Of a stretch of 64,000 nucleotides of DNA, positions 44,104-53,348 are shown in pieces (position 1 is the stretch's first letter; each line of letters begins with the position of its first letter). Both the position numbers and the translations under genes were made by a program. The notes below the pieces were generated by a model that was given only the letters and a program-made list of their open reading frames with translations, was not told the DNA's origin and did no database searches. Source of the stretch: Candidatus Cloacimonadota bacterium (GTDB lineage: Bacteria; Cloacimonadota; Cloacimonadia; Cloacimonadales; Cloacimonadaceae); contig JAAYEF010000018.1 in the NCBI GenBank assembly GCA_012728875.1, positions 1 to 64,000 of the forward strand. The letters are read 5' to 3'.

Positions 44104-45501
44104 ATGAAACGTATCTTTTTTGCACTTATAACGCTGACCTGGGCACTTGGCCTGTCCGCCATCGGACTCCAGGAAAGCGTTACCATAGCCCTGGACCAAA
44201 ATAGCTCTCTGTTGATGGCGCGCGAGGAAGTGGCCATCGCAGAGCAAAGCCGTGCCCAAGTTCAGGGCGGCTTGTATCCCCAGCTCACGCTCCAGGGAGG
44301 ATATAGCCTGGCTCGCACACATCTGCCAAAAGCTGTACAACTGCCTCCGGTGAATATTGGCAGCTACCTGGATCCTGAAAGCTCCACCGCCAACGACTAT
44401 TTGTTAGCTGCGGCAATTTCGGGCATTGCGAACAATTTGATCCCAGATTCTCCCAAGGACGAAGGTTCGCTTGCGGCGTCGCTGCAACTGGATCAGGTGC
44501 TTTTTGCGGGAGGAAGGCTCGCCAACGGGATCAAAGCCACCGAGCGCTACCGCGAAATCACGCGCCTGAACCTGCAAATGAAGGAACAGGATGTGGTGCT
44601 GCAAACCGAAAAGCTCTTCTATTCCTGTCTGTTGACGGAAAAGGTCATCGCCTTGCAGGAAGAGGCTTTGGGTCTCGCGCGGCGGCATTTGCTCCGGGTG
44701 GAAGCCTTTTATCGTGAAGGAATGGTGTCTGAATTCGACGTTTTGCGAGCGCGATTGGAAGTTGCCAAGCTGGAACCCCAGCTTTTGGAAGCGCGAAGCA
44801 ATTATGATCTGGCTTTGGCTGCTTTTCGCACTCATCTGGGCAAGGCGGATGAAGATCTGACCCCCGAAGGTGAATTCGAAATGCCTCAGACTTTGGAAAT
44901 CAGCTTGGACGAGGCTTTGACCTTGGGAACGCAAAACAGGGCGGAGCTTGCCATGGCTTCCATGGCTTCTGAAGTGAAAGAGCTGCAGTGGAAGGTGGAA
45001 AAAGGCGCCCTGATGCCAAGCGTGGGTCTTCAGGCCAGCGCGTCGCTCTATACGGCAGCTCAGGATTTTGCCATTCACAAGGACGATTTTGGCACCAACT
45101 TCAGCATTGGCGTGGGAGTTTCCATTCCCATTTTCGACGGAATGCAAAGCTTGGCAAAAGTTCGCGCAGCGAAGCACGACTATATGCTTTCCCGGCTGCA
45201 GCATCAGGATTTTGAATCTCTGATCCGGCTGCAGATCACTCAGGATTATAAAAAACTGGACCATGCACTGCAAAACCACAGCGTCCATGAGAAAAATATC
45301 GAAATCGCGGAGCGAGGCTTGGAACTGGCTCGCGTCCGTTATGAAAGTCAGATGGGAATACAGTTGGAAGTTTTCGACGCTCAAACCACCCTGTCTGCCA
45401 TTAAATTGCAATATTACAACTCGATCTATGAAGTGATTTCCGCCACTCGCGAGCTTCAAAGATCGCTGGGGATTAATCTTTATAACGGAGACAGATCATG
45501 A
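44104..45501 (+). CDS. TolC-family outer-membrane efflux channel
   Basis: The 465-residue protein has a signal peptide (about 1-19) and two copies of the outer-membrane efflux helical hairpin pattern. Typical segments are LQESVTIALDQNSSLLMAREEVAIAEQSRAQVQGGLYPQL, YREGMVSEFDVLRARLEVA, and in the second half SFSIGVGVSIPIFDG with YESQMGIQLEVFDAQTTL. It would form the trimeric exit duct of the RND pump. Its stop overlaps the adaptor start by 4 bases. Confidence 0.93.
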   Translation: MKRIFFALITLTWALGLSAIGLQESVTIALDQNSSLLMAREEVAIAEQSRAQVQGGLYPQLTLQGGYSLARTHLPKAVQLPPVNIGSYLDPESSTANDYLLAAAISGIANNLIPDSPKDEGSLAASLQLDQVLFAGGRLANGIKATERYREITRLNLQMKEQDVVLQTEKLFYSCLLTEKVIALQEEALGLARRHLLRVEAFYREGMVSEFDVLRARLEVAKLEPQLLEARSNYDLALAAFRTHLGKADEDLTPEGEFEMPQTLEISLDEALTLGTQNRAELAMASMASEVKELQWKVEKGALMPSVGLQASASLYTAAQDFAIHKDDFGTNFSIGVGVSIPIFDGMQSLAKVRAAKHDYMLSRLQHQDFESLIRLQITQDYKKLDHALQNHSVHEKNIEIAERGLELARVRYESQMGIQLEVFDAQTTLSAIKLQYYNSIYEVISATRELQRSLGINLYNGDRS

Positions 45502-46523
45502 AAAAAGTAGTCATCATCACCATAATCTGCCTGGGTTTGTTCATGGGCGCCTGCGGCAAAAAAGGCCAGCAGGGTAAAAGCATGGAGCAAATCCAAAAGG
45601 AAGAGGGAATCCCGGTCCGCGTGGTCACCGTGACCGAAGATAGTTTTAGCGAAGAACTGACCTACAATGCGGTTTTGGGTGGAAGTTCCGATTCCTACGG
45701 CATATCCATGCTGGCAGATGTTGTGGCAGGGGTGCATGCCAAGGTGGGGGACAGAGTTTCCGCCGGACAGGTGATCGTATCCTTTCCCAAAACCACGCCC
45801 TCCGCGCAGTTTGAACAGGCATCCACAGGCTACAATGCCGCCCGCCAAGCTTATGAAAGGATGAAAAAGCTGCACGAAGAAGGCGCCATATCGCAACAGG
45901 ATCTGGACAATGTGGAAACCCAGTATTTGCTTGCCAAGGCAAATATGGAATCCAGCCGCAAGATGATCAATGTGACCGCACCGCTCAGCGGAGTTTTGAC
46001 CAGTATGGCAGTCGCACCGGGGGAGATGAGCTATCCCGGACAAATCTTGTTCCAAGTCTCTGCCACTGCGGGCTACAAGGCAAAATTCAACGTTCCGGAC
46101 AAAGTGGCGCGAAACCTCAAGGTTGGAACGGCTGCCACGGCAACGGTTGGCGATCTCAGCCTCGAAGGCAAGGTCAGCAAGGTTTCGCTGGCTCTTGATC
46201 CTCAAACGCAGGGTGTGCCGGTTGAAGTTAGTTTTCCCGCTGGAGGCCAGCGCGTGAGCTATGGTGTCACAGCCCGGGTTAAGCTGCAAACCCAATCCCG
46301 GTCTGGTGTCATCGTCGTCAATCGTGAACAAATCGTGTCCGAAAACGGCAAGAAATTTGTTTGGCTGGCTCAGAAAGGCCATGCCGTGAAACGTGAAATC
46401 GAAACGGGAATGGACAACCAAGTTCGCTTTGAAGTGATTTCGGGATTGGAGCCTGGAGATATTCTCATCACGGAAGGGATCGCTCTGCTTTCGGAAAACG
46501 ACCTCATCAAAGTGATCGAATAA
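45498..46523 (+). CDS. RND efflux periplasmic adaptor (membrane fusion protein), lipoprotein
   Basis: The 341-residue protein has a lipoprotein signal with Cys19 (FMGAC), then barrel-sandwich/lipoyl halves (ADVVAGVHAKVGDRVSAGQVIVSF and VTAPLSGVLTSMAVAPGEM) separated by a short helical hairpin (YNAARQAYERMKKLHEEGAISQQDLD), and a beta-barrel and membrane-proximal domain. It bridges the RND pump to the TolC-like duct. The hairpin is short, as in many non-AcrA adaptors. Ten bases separate it from the pump gene. Confidence 0.93.
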   Translation: MKKVVIITIICLGLFMGACGKKGQQGKSMEQIQKEEGIPVRVVTVTEDSFSEELTYNAVLGGSSDSYGISMLADVVAGVHAKVGDRVSAGQVIVSFPKTTPSAQFEQASTGYNAARQAYERMKKLHEEGAISQQDLDNVETQYLLAKANMESSRKMINVTAPLSGVLTSMAVAPGEMSYPGQILFQVSATAGYKAKFNVPDKVARNLKVGTAATATVGDLSLEGKVSKVSLALDPQTQGVPVEVSFPAGGQRVSYGVTARVKLQTQSRSGVIVVNREQIVSENGKKFVWLAQKGHAVKREIETGMDNQVRFEVISGLEPGDILITEGIALLSENDLIKVIE

Positions 46524-46533
46524 GGAAGCCGCC

Positions 46534-49500
46534 ATGTTTCTCTCAGATTTATCGATCAAACGACCCATCCTGGTGTCGATGGCGCTGTTGGTGTTCATCG
46601 TGTTTGGCGCTCTTGCCTATTTTGTTTTGCCGCTGAACCTGATGCCAGACATCAATTTGCCCTTCGTCCTCATCCAAACTGTGTATCCCGGGGCAGGGCC
46701 TTCCGAGGTCGAAACCCAGGTCACAAAAAGGATTGAAGATGCCCTCGCCACAGTTAGCATGGTGGATTACACCCAATCCTATTCGATGGAGAATGTCAGC
46801 GTGGTCCTGGTTGCTTTCAAAATCAAGAAGAACGTTGATGTTGCCAACCAGGAAGTGAAAGACAAGGTGGATGCCATCCTGCGTGATTTGCCAGAACAGG
46901 TGGAAAAGCCTGTGGTGATGAAGCTTAATATGAATACCCGACCATTTATGGACATCATTTTAAGCGGAAAACTGGATGCTCGTGAGCTGCACGAACTGGC
47001 GGATACCAAGCTCAAGGACCGCTTTGGCCAAATCCCCGGTGTGGGCGAAGTTGCCATCACCGGTGGAGCCAAGCGGCAGGTTGACGTAACCCTAAAAGAC
47101 CAAGTGGTTTATGAGAACAGGCTGTCCATGATGCAACTGCTTCAAATCCTGGCAGCCCAAAACCTTGATATGCCGGCGGGAAACTTCAAACGTGGAACCC
47201 AAGAATACTCTGTGCGCCTGAAAGGTCAATATCAGGGCTTGGACGAAATTGCAGATGCGGATATTCCCACAGCTTATGGAGTTAAAAAGCTGCGCGACCT
47301 GGCGGATATCACAGACAGTTCCGAAGAAGTGCGCTCCAGAGCCATCTTCCACAATATGGACGATAAAGTCTTGCAAGACAACGTGGTGCGCATTTCGCTG
47401 ACCAACGCTTCAGATGGAAACGTGGTCAGCATTTCCAAGGAAGTGAAAAAAATCCTGCCCGAGATCCAAGCCGATCTGCCCGAAGGGGTGAACCTGGACA
47501 TCGTGCAGGACGGCTCCACCTTCATCCGTGGCACCGTGGAAGACACATTTGTGAATATCGGCTTGGGAATACTTTTGACCGGACTGGTTTTGTTGCTGTT
47601 TTTGCACGACTGGCGCTCCACCTTCATCGTGGCTCTGTCCATGCCCATTGCCATCATTTCCACCTTCGTGTTCCTGCAGGTTGCCGGATACAGCTTCAAT
47701 CTGCTCACCTTGATCGGGATTTCGGTTTCAGTTGGAATTCTGGTCACAAACTCAGTGGTTGTGATAGAAAACATCTTCCGTCATAAATCTCTGGGTTTGA
47801 ACAGTCGGGATGCTTCAGCGAAAGGCGCGTCCGAGATCGCCGTGGCGGTTTTGGCAAGCACACTCACAAACGTGGTGGTGTTTTTGCCAATCGCGTCCAT
47901 GAGCAGCTTGGCAGGCCAGTTTTTCCGCGAATTCGCGCTCACCGTCACCTTTGCCACCATGATGTCTTTGTTGACGGCTTTCACGATCACACCCATGCTG
48001 GCTGCCCGCATTTTGCCGGAAAAGTCCAAGCCAAGCCGCTTTGGTGAGAAGTTCGACAATATCTTCAACAAATTTGCCACCTGGTACAGAAAGTTTCTGG
48101 GCGGCGTGCTCAGCAGTAAAAAACGCAGCCGTACCATCATTTTCGTCACCCTGGGCATCCTGGTCGCCAGCCTGGCCCTCATCCCGGTGGTCGGTTTGGA
48201 GTTCATTCCGGAAATGGATCAGGGTGAAATGTCCATCACAGTGGAACTTCCGCAGGGTTATAACATCGATCAGACTGCCCAAACCCTCACCGAGGTGCAC
48301 AAACGCCTGGAAAAACACAAGGAGATCGACCATGTGATCACAAACCTGGGATCTTCAGGCACGATGAGCACCGGTACAAACCTGGCTTCCAGCACCATCA
48401 AGCTGGTGGACACCAAACACCGCAAGCTCAATTCCAGACAGGTGGCGGACCTGGTGACCCGCGATCTGGCCGATATCCCGAACGCCCTGATCAAGGTTAG
48501 TGCGGTCAGCTCCGGTTTTGGGGAGGATACCGGCTTGGAATTCTATCTGCAGGGACAGGATAATGCCCGCCTGGAGCAGCTGAAACACAAGGTGACCGAG
48601 CTGATCAAAGACACGCCCGGCCTCATCAATCTGGATACCAGCACCCGGAGTGGCAGGGCTGATATCACCATCAGACCAAAACGCGCTGAAATGGCTGCAG
48701 TGAATGCCACCACCTACGAACTGGCGCTTGCCCTGCGCGGTGCCATCGAAGGCTTGGTTTCCACGCAATATCATGAAGGCGACAATCTGTATGACATCAA
48801 GCTTTCCTTGGAAGATGAATCCGTGGATTCTCCTGAAAAGCTTGAAAACCTGAGCGTTACCATCAACTGGCAGCCCTACCCGCTTTCCCAGCTTGCCGAG
48901 ATTTCTTTCGATGAAGGCACGAACCTGATCACCCACCGCGACCGCCGTAAAACGGTGGTTTTCACTGCTGGTGTGGCGGAAGGAGCGCGCATGGGCGACG
49001 TGATGAAGGATGTAAATAAACGCCTGGACGGATTGGAGCTGCCCAAGGGTTATCGCATCATCTGGGGCGGCAACGCTGAAATGATGAGCGACATGGTTTC
49101 CGACATGGTGAAAACCTTGCTTCTGGCGGTCTTGCTCACCTATATGCTGCTGGCGGCAATTTTGGAAAACTTGCTGCAGCCCTTGCTGATTCTGGGAACG
49201 GTGCCGCTGGCCATCATCGGGGTCATTTTGTCGCTTCTGATCACCGGTCAAACCTTCAACCTGGTGTCATTGATGAGCATCGTGATGCTGGTTGGCATTG
49301 TGGTGAACAACGCCATTTTGATGCTGGATCACGCAAACGGTCGCCGCAAGGAGGGAGCCGGCATCCAGGAAGCCCTGATGGAAGCGGGCGAAGTGAAGCT
49401 GAAACCCATCATCATGAGCACTTTGGCCATCGCCATTGGCATGCTGCCCATGGCTTTGGGAATCGGTCCCGCGGGCCTTGAACTGCGCAAATCCATGGGT

Positions 49501-49626
49501 ATCGTGATGATTGGCGGACTGATCGTTTCCGCATTTTTGACCCTGGTGATCATCCCCGCCTTCTACTACCTTGCCGTGAAACAGCAGAAAACGAAAGTTG
49601 AGGTGGTTCCAGACGGCAATGTTTAG
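46534..49626 (+). CDS. RND-superfamily (HAE1-like) efflux transporter
   Basis: The 1030-residue protein has the AcrB plan: 12 membrane helices and two large periplasmic loops (SIKRPILVSMALLVFIVFGALAYFVLPLNLMPDINLP, YPGAGPSEVETQV, FLHDWRSTFIVALSMPIAIISTF, LLAAILENLLQPLLILGTVPLAIIGV). It should export hydrophobic compounds through the adaptor and TolC-like channel. Unusually, the TM4 position of AcrB Asp407-Asp408 reads Thr405-Asn406 (GILVTNSVVVIEN), and the TM10 position of Lys940 is Asn925 (VGIVVNNAIL). The normal proton-relay residues are thus absent, which leaves the energy coupling unclear. A bidirectional terminator follows. Confidence 0.93.
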   Translation: MFLSDLSIKRPILVSMALLVFIVFGALAYFVLPLNLMPDINLPFVLIQTVYPGAGPSEVETQVTKRIEDALATVSMVDYTQSYSMENVSVVLVAFKIKKNVDVANQEVKDKVDAILRDLPEQVEKPVVMKLNMNTRPFMDIILSGKLDARELHELADTKLKDRFGQIPGVGEVAITGGAKRQVDVTLKDQVVYENRLSMMQLLQILAAQNLDMPAGNFKRGTQEYSVRLKGQYQGLDEIADADIPTAYGVKKLRDLADITDSSEEVRSRAIFHNMDDKVLQDNVVRISLTNASDGNVVSISKEVKKILPEIQADLPEGVNLDIVQDGSTFIRGTVEDTFVNIGLGILLTGLVLLLFLHDWRSTFIVALSMPIAIISTFVFLQVAGYSFNLLTLIGISVSVGILVTNSVVVIENIFRHKSLGLNSRDASAKGASEIAVAVLASTLTNVVVFLPIASMSSLAGQFFREFALTVTFATMMSLLTAFTITPMLAARILPEKSKPSRFGEKFDNIFNKFATWYRKFLGGVLSSKKRSRTIIFVTLGILVASLALIPVVGLEFIPEMDQGEMSITVELPQGYNIDQTAQTLTEVHKRLEKHKEIDHVITNLGSSGTMSTGTNLASSTIKLVDTKHRKLNSRQVADLVTRDLADIPNALIKVSAVSSGFGEDTGLEFYLQGQDNARLEQLKHKVTELIKDTPGLINLDTSTRSGRADITIRPKRAEMAAVNATTYELALALRGAIEGLVSTQYHEGDNLYDIKLSLEDESVDSPEKLENLSVTINWQPYPLSQLAEISFDEGTNLITHRDRRKTVVFTAGVAEGARMGDVMKDVNKRLDGLELPKGYRIIWGGNAEMMSDMVSDMVKTLLLAVLLTYMLLAAILENLLQPLLILGTVPLAIIGVILSLLITGQTFNLVSLMSIVMLVGIVVNNAILMLDHANGRRKEGAGIQEALMEAGEVKLKPIIMSTLAIAIGMLPMALGIGPAGLELRKSMGIVMIGGLIVSAFLTLVIIPAFYYLAVKQQKTKVEVVPDGNV

Positions 49627-49651
49627 AGCCACATAAAAGTCATGTGAACAA

Positions 49652-49678
49652 AAAAAGAGGGCGCGAAGCCCTCTTTTT
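49652..49678. terminator. Bidirectional intrinsic terminator
   Basis: AAAAAGAGGGC (49652-49662), loop GCGAA, GCCCTCTTTTT (49668-49678) is a perfect 11-bp stem with A and T runs on both sides. It ends the pump operon (+) and the DUF3078 gene (-). Confidence 0.92.
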
Positions 49679-49697
49679 GTTTGGTTAATAACGTGTC

Positions 49698-50546
49698 TTA
49701 GAACAATACATAGCTGAAGCCAAGCCCCAGCACTTCACGCCACTGGATGTTCGGGCTTTGTTCCTTTTCATAGATGAAATCCAGGTTCAGGTTCAGGCTC
49801 AACAGCTTCCAAAGCTTGAAGCTGAGCATGTTTTCCCACTTCACGTCGGGGGCTTTCCAGTCGTCATTGCCTTCCACGGCGTCGGATTTGAAAAGCGCCT
49901 GGTAGGCTGTGAGTTTGGAATTGTAGCTGGCATTCATCGCGCTGATGATCTGTTTGTATTCAGCGATCCCTTCCACACCGCCGTCGATGGGAAGTTTGTC
50001 GTTACGACGATTCCAGGTTTCACGCACAGCACCGCCAAGACGGACGTTCAGCTTGGTCTTTTCGGTGTTTACGATGGTGCGCATGATACCGGCGCTTTCG
50101 GTGAATTTGATGGGGTTCACGATATAAGTGTCCAGTCCGGTTTGTTGATCCAAAAACTGTGAGTCCATGCGCAGTGATACGTATGGGTCCACAAAGGATT
50201 TCAGAGTGAACTGCATAAGGGATTCAAAAGCGATCTGGTCCGTGGATTTCTGGGGCTTATCCCATTCCAATTGGCCGGCAGCATCTCTTTTTTGCATATG
50301 GGTTTGCCCAAATGCCAGCTTCAGGCTGTTTTTGTTGTTGAGCCAATCTTTCAGCTGTTTTTGAGCCACGGTGTTCGAGGTGGCGGTCCAGGTGATGTTG
50401 CTCAGCTCGCTGCCAGCCCAGTTGTCGCTGAATTGGCTCTGTGTAAGGTTCACCAGAATATCGGAATCGACGTCCCAACCTTTGGCGGCCAGAATGCTCA
50501 AGCTCATCAGAGCCATGATGATCAGTATCAGTTTGGGGGATTTCAC
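49698..50546 (-). CDS. DUF3078-like outer-membrane protein
   Basis: The 282-residue protein has a signal peptide (about 1-20, ending ILAAK), the N-terminal signature LVNLTQSQFSDNWAGSELSNITW, and beta strands throughout, ending WREVLGLGFSYVLF with a terminal Phe. This matches DUF3078 barrels of FCB bacteria; their role is unknown. The gene starts 18 bases after the mscS stop, so the two are probably cotranscribed from the mscS promoter. It ends at the shared terminator. Confidence 0.82.
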   Translation of the reverse strand: MKSPKLILIIMALMSLSILAAKGWDVDSDILVNLTQSQFSDNWAGSELSNITWTATSNTVAQKQLKDWLNNKNSLKLAFGQTHMQKRDAAGQLEWDKPQKSTDQIAFESLMQFTLKSFVDPYVSLRMDSQFLDQQTGLDTYIVNPIKFTESAGIMRTIVNTEKTKLNVRLGGAVRETWNRRNDKLPIDGGVEGIAEYKQIISAMNASYNSKLTAYQALFKSDAVEGNDDWKAPDVKWENMLSFKLWKLLSLNLNLDFIYEKEQSPNIQWREVLGLGFSYVLF

Positions 50547-50564
50547 GTTTACTATTCTCCTTTT

Positions 50565-51353
50565 TTAAGCCCAGATACCGGCTTCGGTGAGGGCCTTTTT
50601 CAAATTTTCCAAAAGGTCGGACTGCACGGCGCCCATTTCAGGATTGTTCACATGCACTGCCAGGCCATACTTGATCTCGCCGGCATTGGCGTCTTCGATC
50701 GAAATGGAAGGAGCGGGATCTCTCAGGATGCGGCTTTCGGAATTCACCACGTTCATGATCACGTCGCGACCCTTGTTCAGGTCAACTGTTCCAGGAGCAG
50801 CCAGGCTCAGCTCGATCTTGCGGGTGGGCATGGCGCTGAAGTTTGTGATGGCACCGCCGGAAATGGCGCTGTTGGGAACGATGATTTTCTTGTTGTCGCT
50901 GGTCAGGATGGTTGTGCTCAGGATGCCAATGTCTTCCACCTTTCCGGTTTGACCGCCGGCGTTAACCGTGTCGCCCAGTTTGAAGGGGCGCAAGCCGATC
51001 AGCATCACGCCGGAGGCAAGGTTGCTGAGCGAACCCTGCATGGCAACGCCGATGGCCAGCACTGCGGCGCTGACGATCATCATGAAGGAAGATGTTTTCA
51101 CGCCCACCACATTCAGTGCGCTGAGAACAATGATTAAAAGCAGAACGGCATAAAGCATATTCCCCAGGAAACTTGCCAGGGTCTTGTCTGCCTTCCGTTT
51201 AATCATGAAATTGGTGATTCCCCTGCTGATGGCTTTGGCAATCGCGTTTCCAATCACAAAAATTAATATCGCAATGACCAGCTTGATGCCAAAATTGGCA
51301 AGTTTGCCGGGCATCTCTGTCCAATCCATGCTCAAAAAGTTGATACTAGGCAT
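50565..51353 (-). CDS. MscS-like mechanosensitive channel
   Basis: The start MPSINFLSMDW at 51353 follows AAGGAG; the track extends 24 codons further back. The 262-residue protein has three membrane helices (about 20-125), the TM3 motif LAIGVAMQGSLSNLASGVMLIGLRPFKLGDTV, the beta domain with VEDIGILSTTILTSDNKKIIVPNSAISGG, and a C-terminal alpha/beta domain. It is the size of E. coli MscS and would release solutes on hypo-osmotic shock. It is divergent from the FetA-like gene. Confidence 0.93.
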   Translation of the reverse strand: MPSINFLSMDWTEMPGKLANFGIKLVIAILIFVIGNAIAKAISRGITNFMIKRKADKTLASFLGNMLYAVLLLIIVLSALNVVGVKTSSFMMIVSAAVLAIGVAMQGSLSNLASGVMLIGLRPFKLGDTVNAGGQTGKVEDIGILSTTILTSDNKKIIVPNSAISGGAITNFSAMPTRKIELSLAAPGTVDLNKGRDVIMNVVNSESRILRDPAPSISIEDANAGEIKYGLAVHVNNPEMGAVQSDLLENLKKALTEAGIWA

Positions 51354-51539
51354 TTTAAACTCCTTATTTCTAAGTTGGAAATCCAACCAAGATTTCCAAG
51401 TCAATATAAACCAGATTAAATCCATGTCAAGATATATTTGGCTTAAATGTATTTGCCATAACGAAATATAGCTCCGAAATCTCAGAATCTCGGATTCATC
51501 CTTGACAGCAGCGCATTGTCCTCAAACCTTGCTTATAAT

Positions 51540-52235
51540 ATGAAACAATCAGAAGAAATCCCCGAATATCCCCAGCGAGATTTGCTTCGCATCCGCATCA
51601 AAAGGCTGTTTTACGAAGATTTGGAATTGGTGTCTGATATCGACTTGAAAGTATCTTCTGGCGAGAAAATCCTGCTCACCGGCAGCACCGGAAGCGGCAA
51701 AAGCTCATTGCTGAACACCCTGAACCTGATGAATCAAAACTATGAGGGCGAGGTCCTATTTCAGGGAAAGCCTGTCACGGAATATATTCCCCAGGTTCTG
51801 CGCAGCCAGATTGTGATGGTGATGCAGGAACCCTGGCTGGGCGAAGGCAGTGTGAGCGAAGTGCTGGACGAAGCCCTGGCTTTTTGCACCAACAAAAAAC
51901 GTCTCGATCAAGACCAAAATCAACGTATCCACCAGCTTTTCAAGGCTTTTGAACTTCCTGCGGATTATCTGCAAAAGAAAGCGGATCAACTTTCCGGCGG
52001 AGAAAAGCAAAGGGTGGCGCTGATCCGTGCGATGCTGCTCCAGCCCCAGGTTCTGCTGTTGGACGAAGTGTCGTCTGCCCTGGATCAAACAACCTCCGGC
52101 ATCATTTCGGATTTCATTTTCGAAAGCTGCGGCAGCACTGTGATCGCCATTTCTCACGATCCGCTTTGGCAAAGCCGCTGGCAGCGAAGGTGGCGGATTC
52201 AGGATGGCAAAATTCACGACAACGGAGGCCATTGA
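51540..52235 (+). CDS. FetA-like ABC transporter ATP-binding protein
   Basis: The 231-residue protein (from ATG 51540) has Walker A TGSTGSGKSSLLN, Q-loop VMVMQEPWLG, signature LSGGEKQRVALIRAMLL and Walker B VLLLDEVSSALD. With a UPF0014/FetB permease two bases downstream, it most likely energises a FetAB-type exporter reported to act on iron. The start is uncertain: TATAAT sits directly before ATG 51540 with no ribosome binding site, and the track uses a TTG eight codons earlier. A leaderless transcript or upstream start would each explain this. Confidence 0.85.
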   Translation: MKQSEEIPEYPQRDLLRIRIKRLFYEDLELVSDIDLKVSSGEKILLTGSTGSGKSSLLNTLNLMNQNYEGEVLFQGKPVTEYIPQVLRSQIVMVMQEPWLGEGSVSEVLDEALAFCTNKKRLDQDQNQRIHQLFKAFELPADYLQKKADQLSGGEKQRVALIRAMLLQPQVLLLDEVSSALDQTTSGIISDFIFESCGSTVIAISHDPLWQSRWQRRWRIQDGKIHDNGGH

Positions 52236-52236
52236 A

Positions 52237-53019
52237 ATGGATATAAGTTATTGGGGCCTCTTCTTTTCGATGCTGCTTCTGCTGTTTCCGCTGGCCATCT
52301 TTCACCAACTGAAGTTGCAGCTCACCAGGCAGCTTTTCACGGCTTTCGGACGCATGATCGCTCAGCTTGCCCTCATCGGACTTTGGCTGCAGTTTTTGTT
52401 TCAAAAGGACAATGCCTGGCTCACCCTGCTTTGGGTGCTGATCATGCTCAGCAATGCGGTCATCACTCTGCGCGGCAGGATCAAATTCCAGCGTCGCATC
52501 CTTGCTCCCATCTTTTTTATGGCTCTGGGGGTGGCTTCCCTGATCGTGCTGCCCTGGCTGCTTTTTGTGGTGATCCGTCCGCGGCCTTTTTTGGCAGCCA
52601 CCATCGTGATTCCCATCTATGGCATGGTTTTGGGCAACACCATGAACAGCTGCGCCCTGGCGATGGAACGTTTTGAAGGCAAATTGAGCGACAACTGGAA
52701 GGCATATTTCACCCGCATCACCCTGGGTGCCAGCCACTGGGAAGCTGCGTTGCCCGCCTTCCAGCAGGCCATGCACATTTCGCTTTTGCCCAGGCTTCTA
52801 TCCATCGCATCCATGGGGGTGGTGAGCCTGCCCGGAATGATGTCCGGTCAAATCCTGGGCGGAGCCTCGGCCGTGGTGGCCATCAAATATCAAATGATGA
52901 TCATGGCAGCCATTTTCACCTCGGTCACCATTGCAGACTATCTCGCCATCCGGCTCTACCTCAAGCGTCGTTTCGATCAATATTATCTGCCCAAGGGGGA
53001 ACCCAGGAAAAAGCCCTGA
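52237..53019 (+). CDS. FetB-like (UPF0014) ABC permease
   Basis: The start at 52237 (MDISYWGLFF) follows GGAGG by 8 bases and lies 2 bases after the ATPase stop. The 260-residue protein has about seven membrane helices and the UPF0014 signatures FLAATIVIPIYGMVLGNTMNSCALAMERF and MGVVSLPGMMSGQILGGASAVVAIKYQMMIM. Family members act with FetA in iron export and oxidative-stress resistance in E. coli; the same role here is inferred. Confidence 0.9.
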   Translation: MDISYWGLFFSMLLLLFPLAIFHQLKLQLTRQLFTAFGRMIAQLALIGLWLQFLFQKDNAWLTLLWVLIMLSNAVITLRGRIKFQRRILAPIFFMALGVASLIVLPWLLFVVIRPRPFLAATIVIPIYGMVLGNTMNSCALAMERFEGKLSDNWKAYFTRITLGASHWEAALPAFQQAMHISLLPRLLSIASMGVVSLPGMMSGQILGGASAVVAIKYQMMIMAAIFTSVTIADYLAIRLYLKRRFDQYYLPKGEPRKKP

Positions 53020-53348
53020 CCCCCAGGCCGAAAAGCATTTGCCAATCAACCCAAAGGCATCCTGAACAGCTTTTGGGATGTGTTTGGCCTGCATAGCCGA
53101 TGTTTCCAGCTTGAGCCATGAAGTGCCGGTGTTTGAAGCAGTCAAGCGCACTGAACACAGGGCAATTTGATCCAATGAAGCGCCTAAAAGCTTGCCAAGC
53201 CTTTCCAAAACGAGATTTTTCTTGACACAGAATCCCCCCGACAAAAATGGAAGAGTTGTGCCAGATGCGTTTGCAAACGGCTAATCCTTGGCTGTGCAAG
53301 CAAATCCGGCTTAAAAAAAACAAAATAATATCAATAAAGGGAACCTTG
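53020..53348. other. Spacer between fetB-like and yggS
   Basis: 329 bases with no supported gene. TTGACA at about 53224 may be a -35 box for the yggS run, without a clear -10. The track's longer yggS ORF extends into this spacer but lacks a start signal there. Confidence 0.5.

Noticed and set aside
45480-46598. 372-aa ORF antisense to the adaptor and pump genes
   Set aside because: Shadow of coding frames; the + strand genes have recognisable families and correct spacing.
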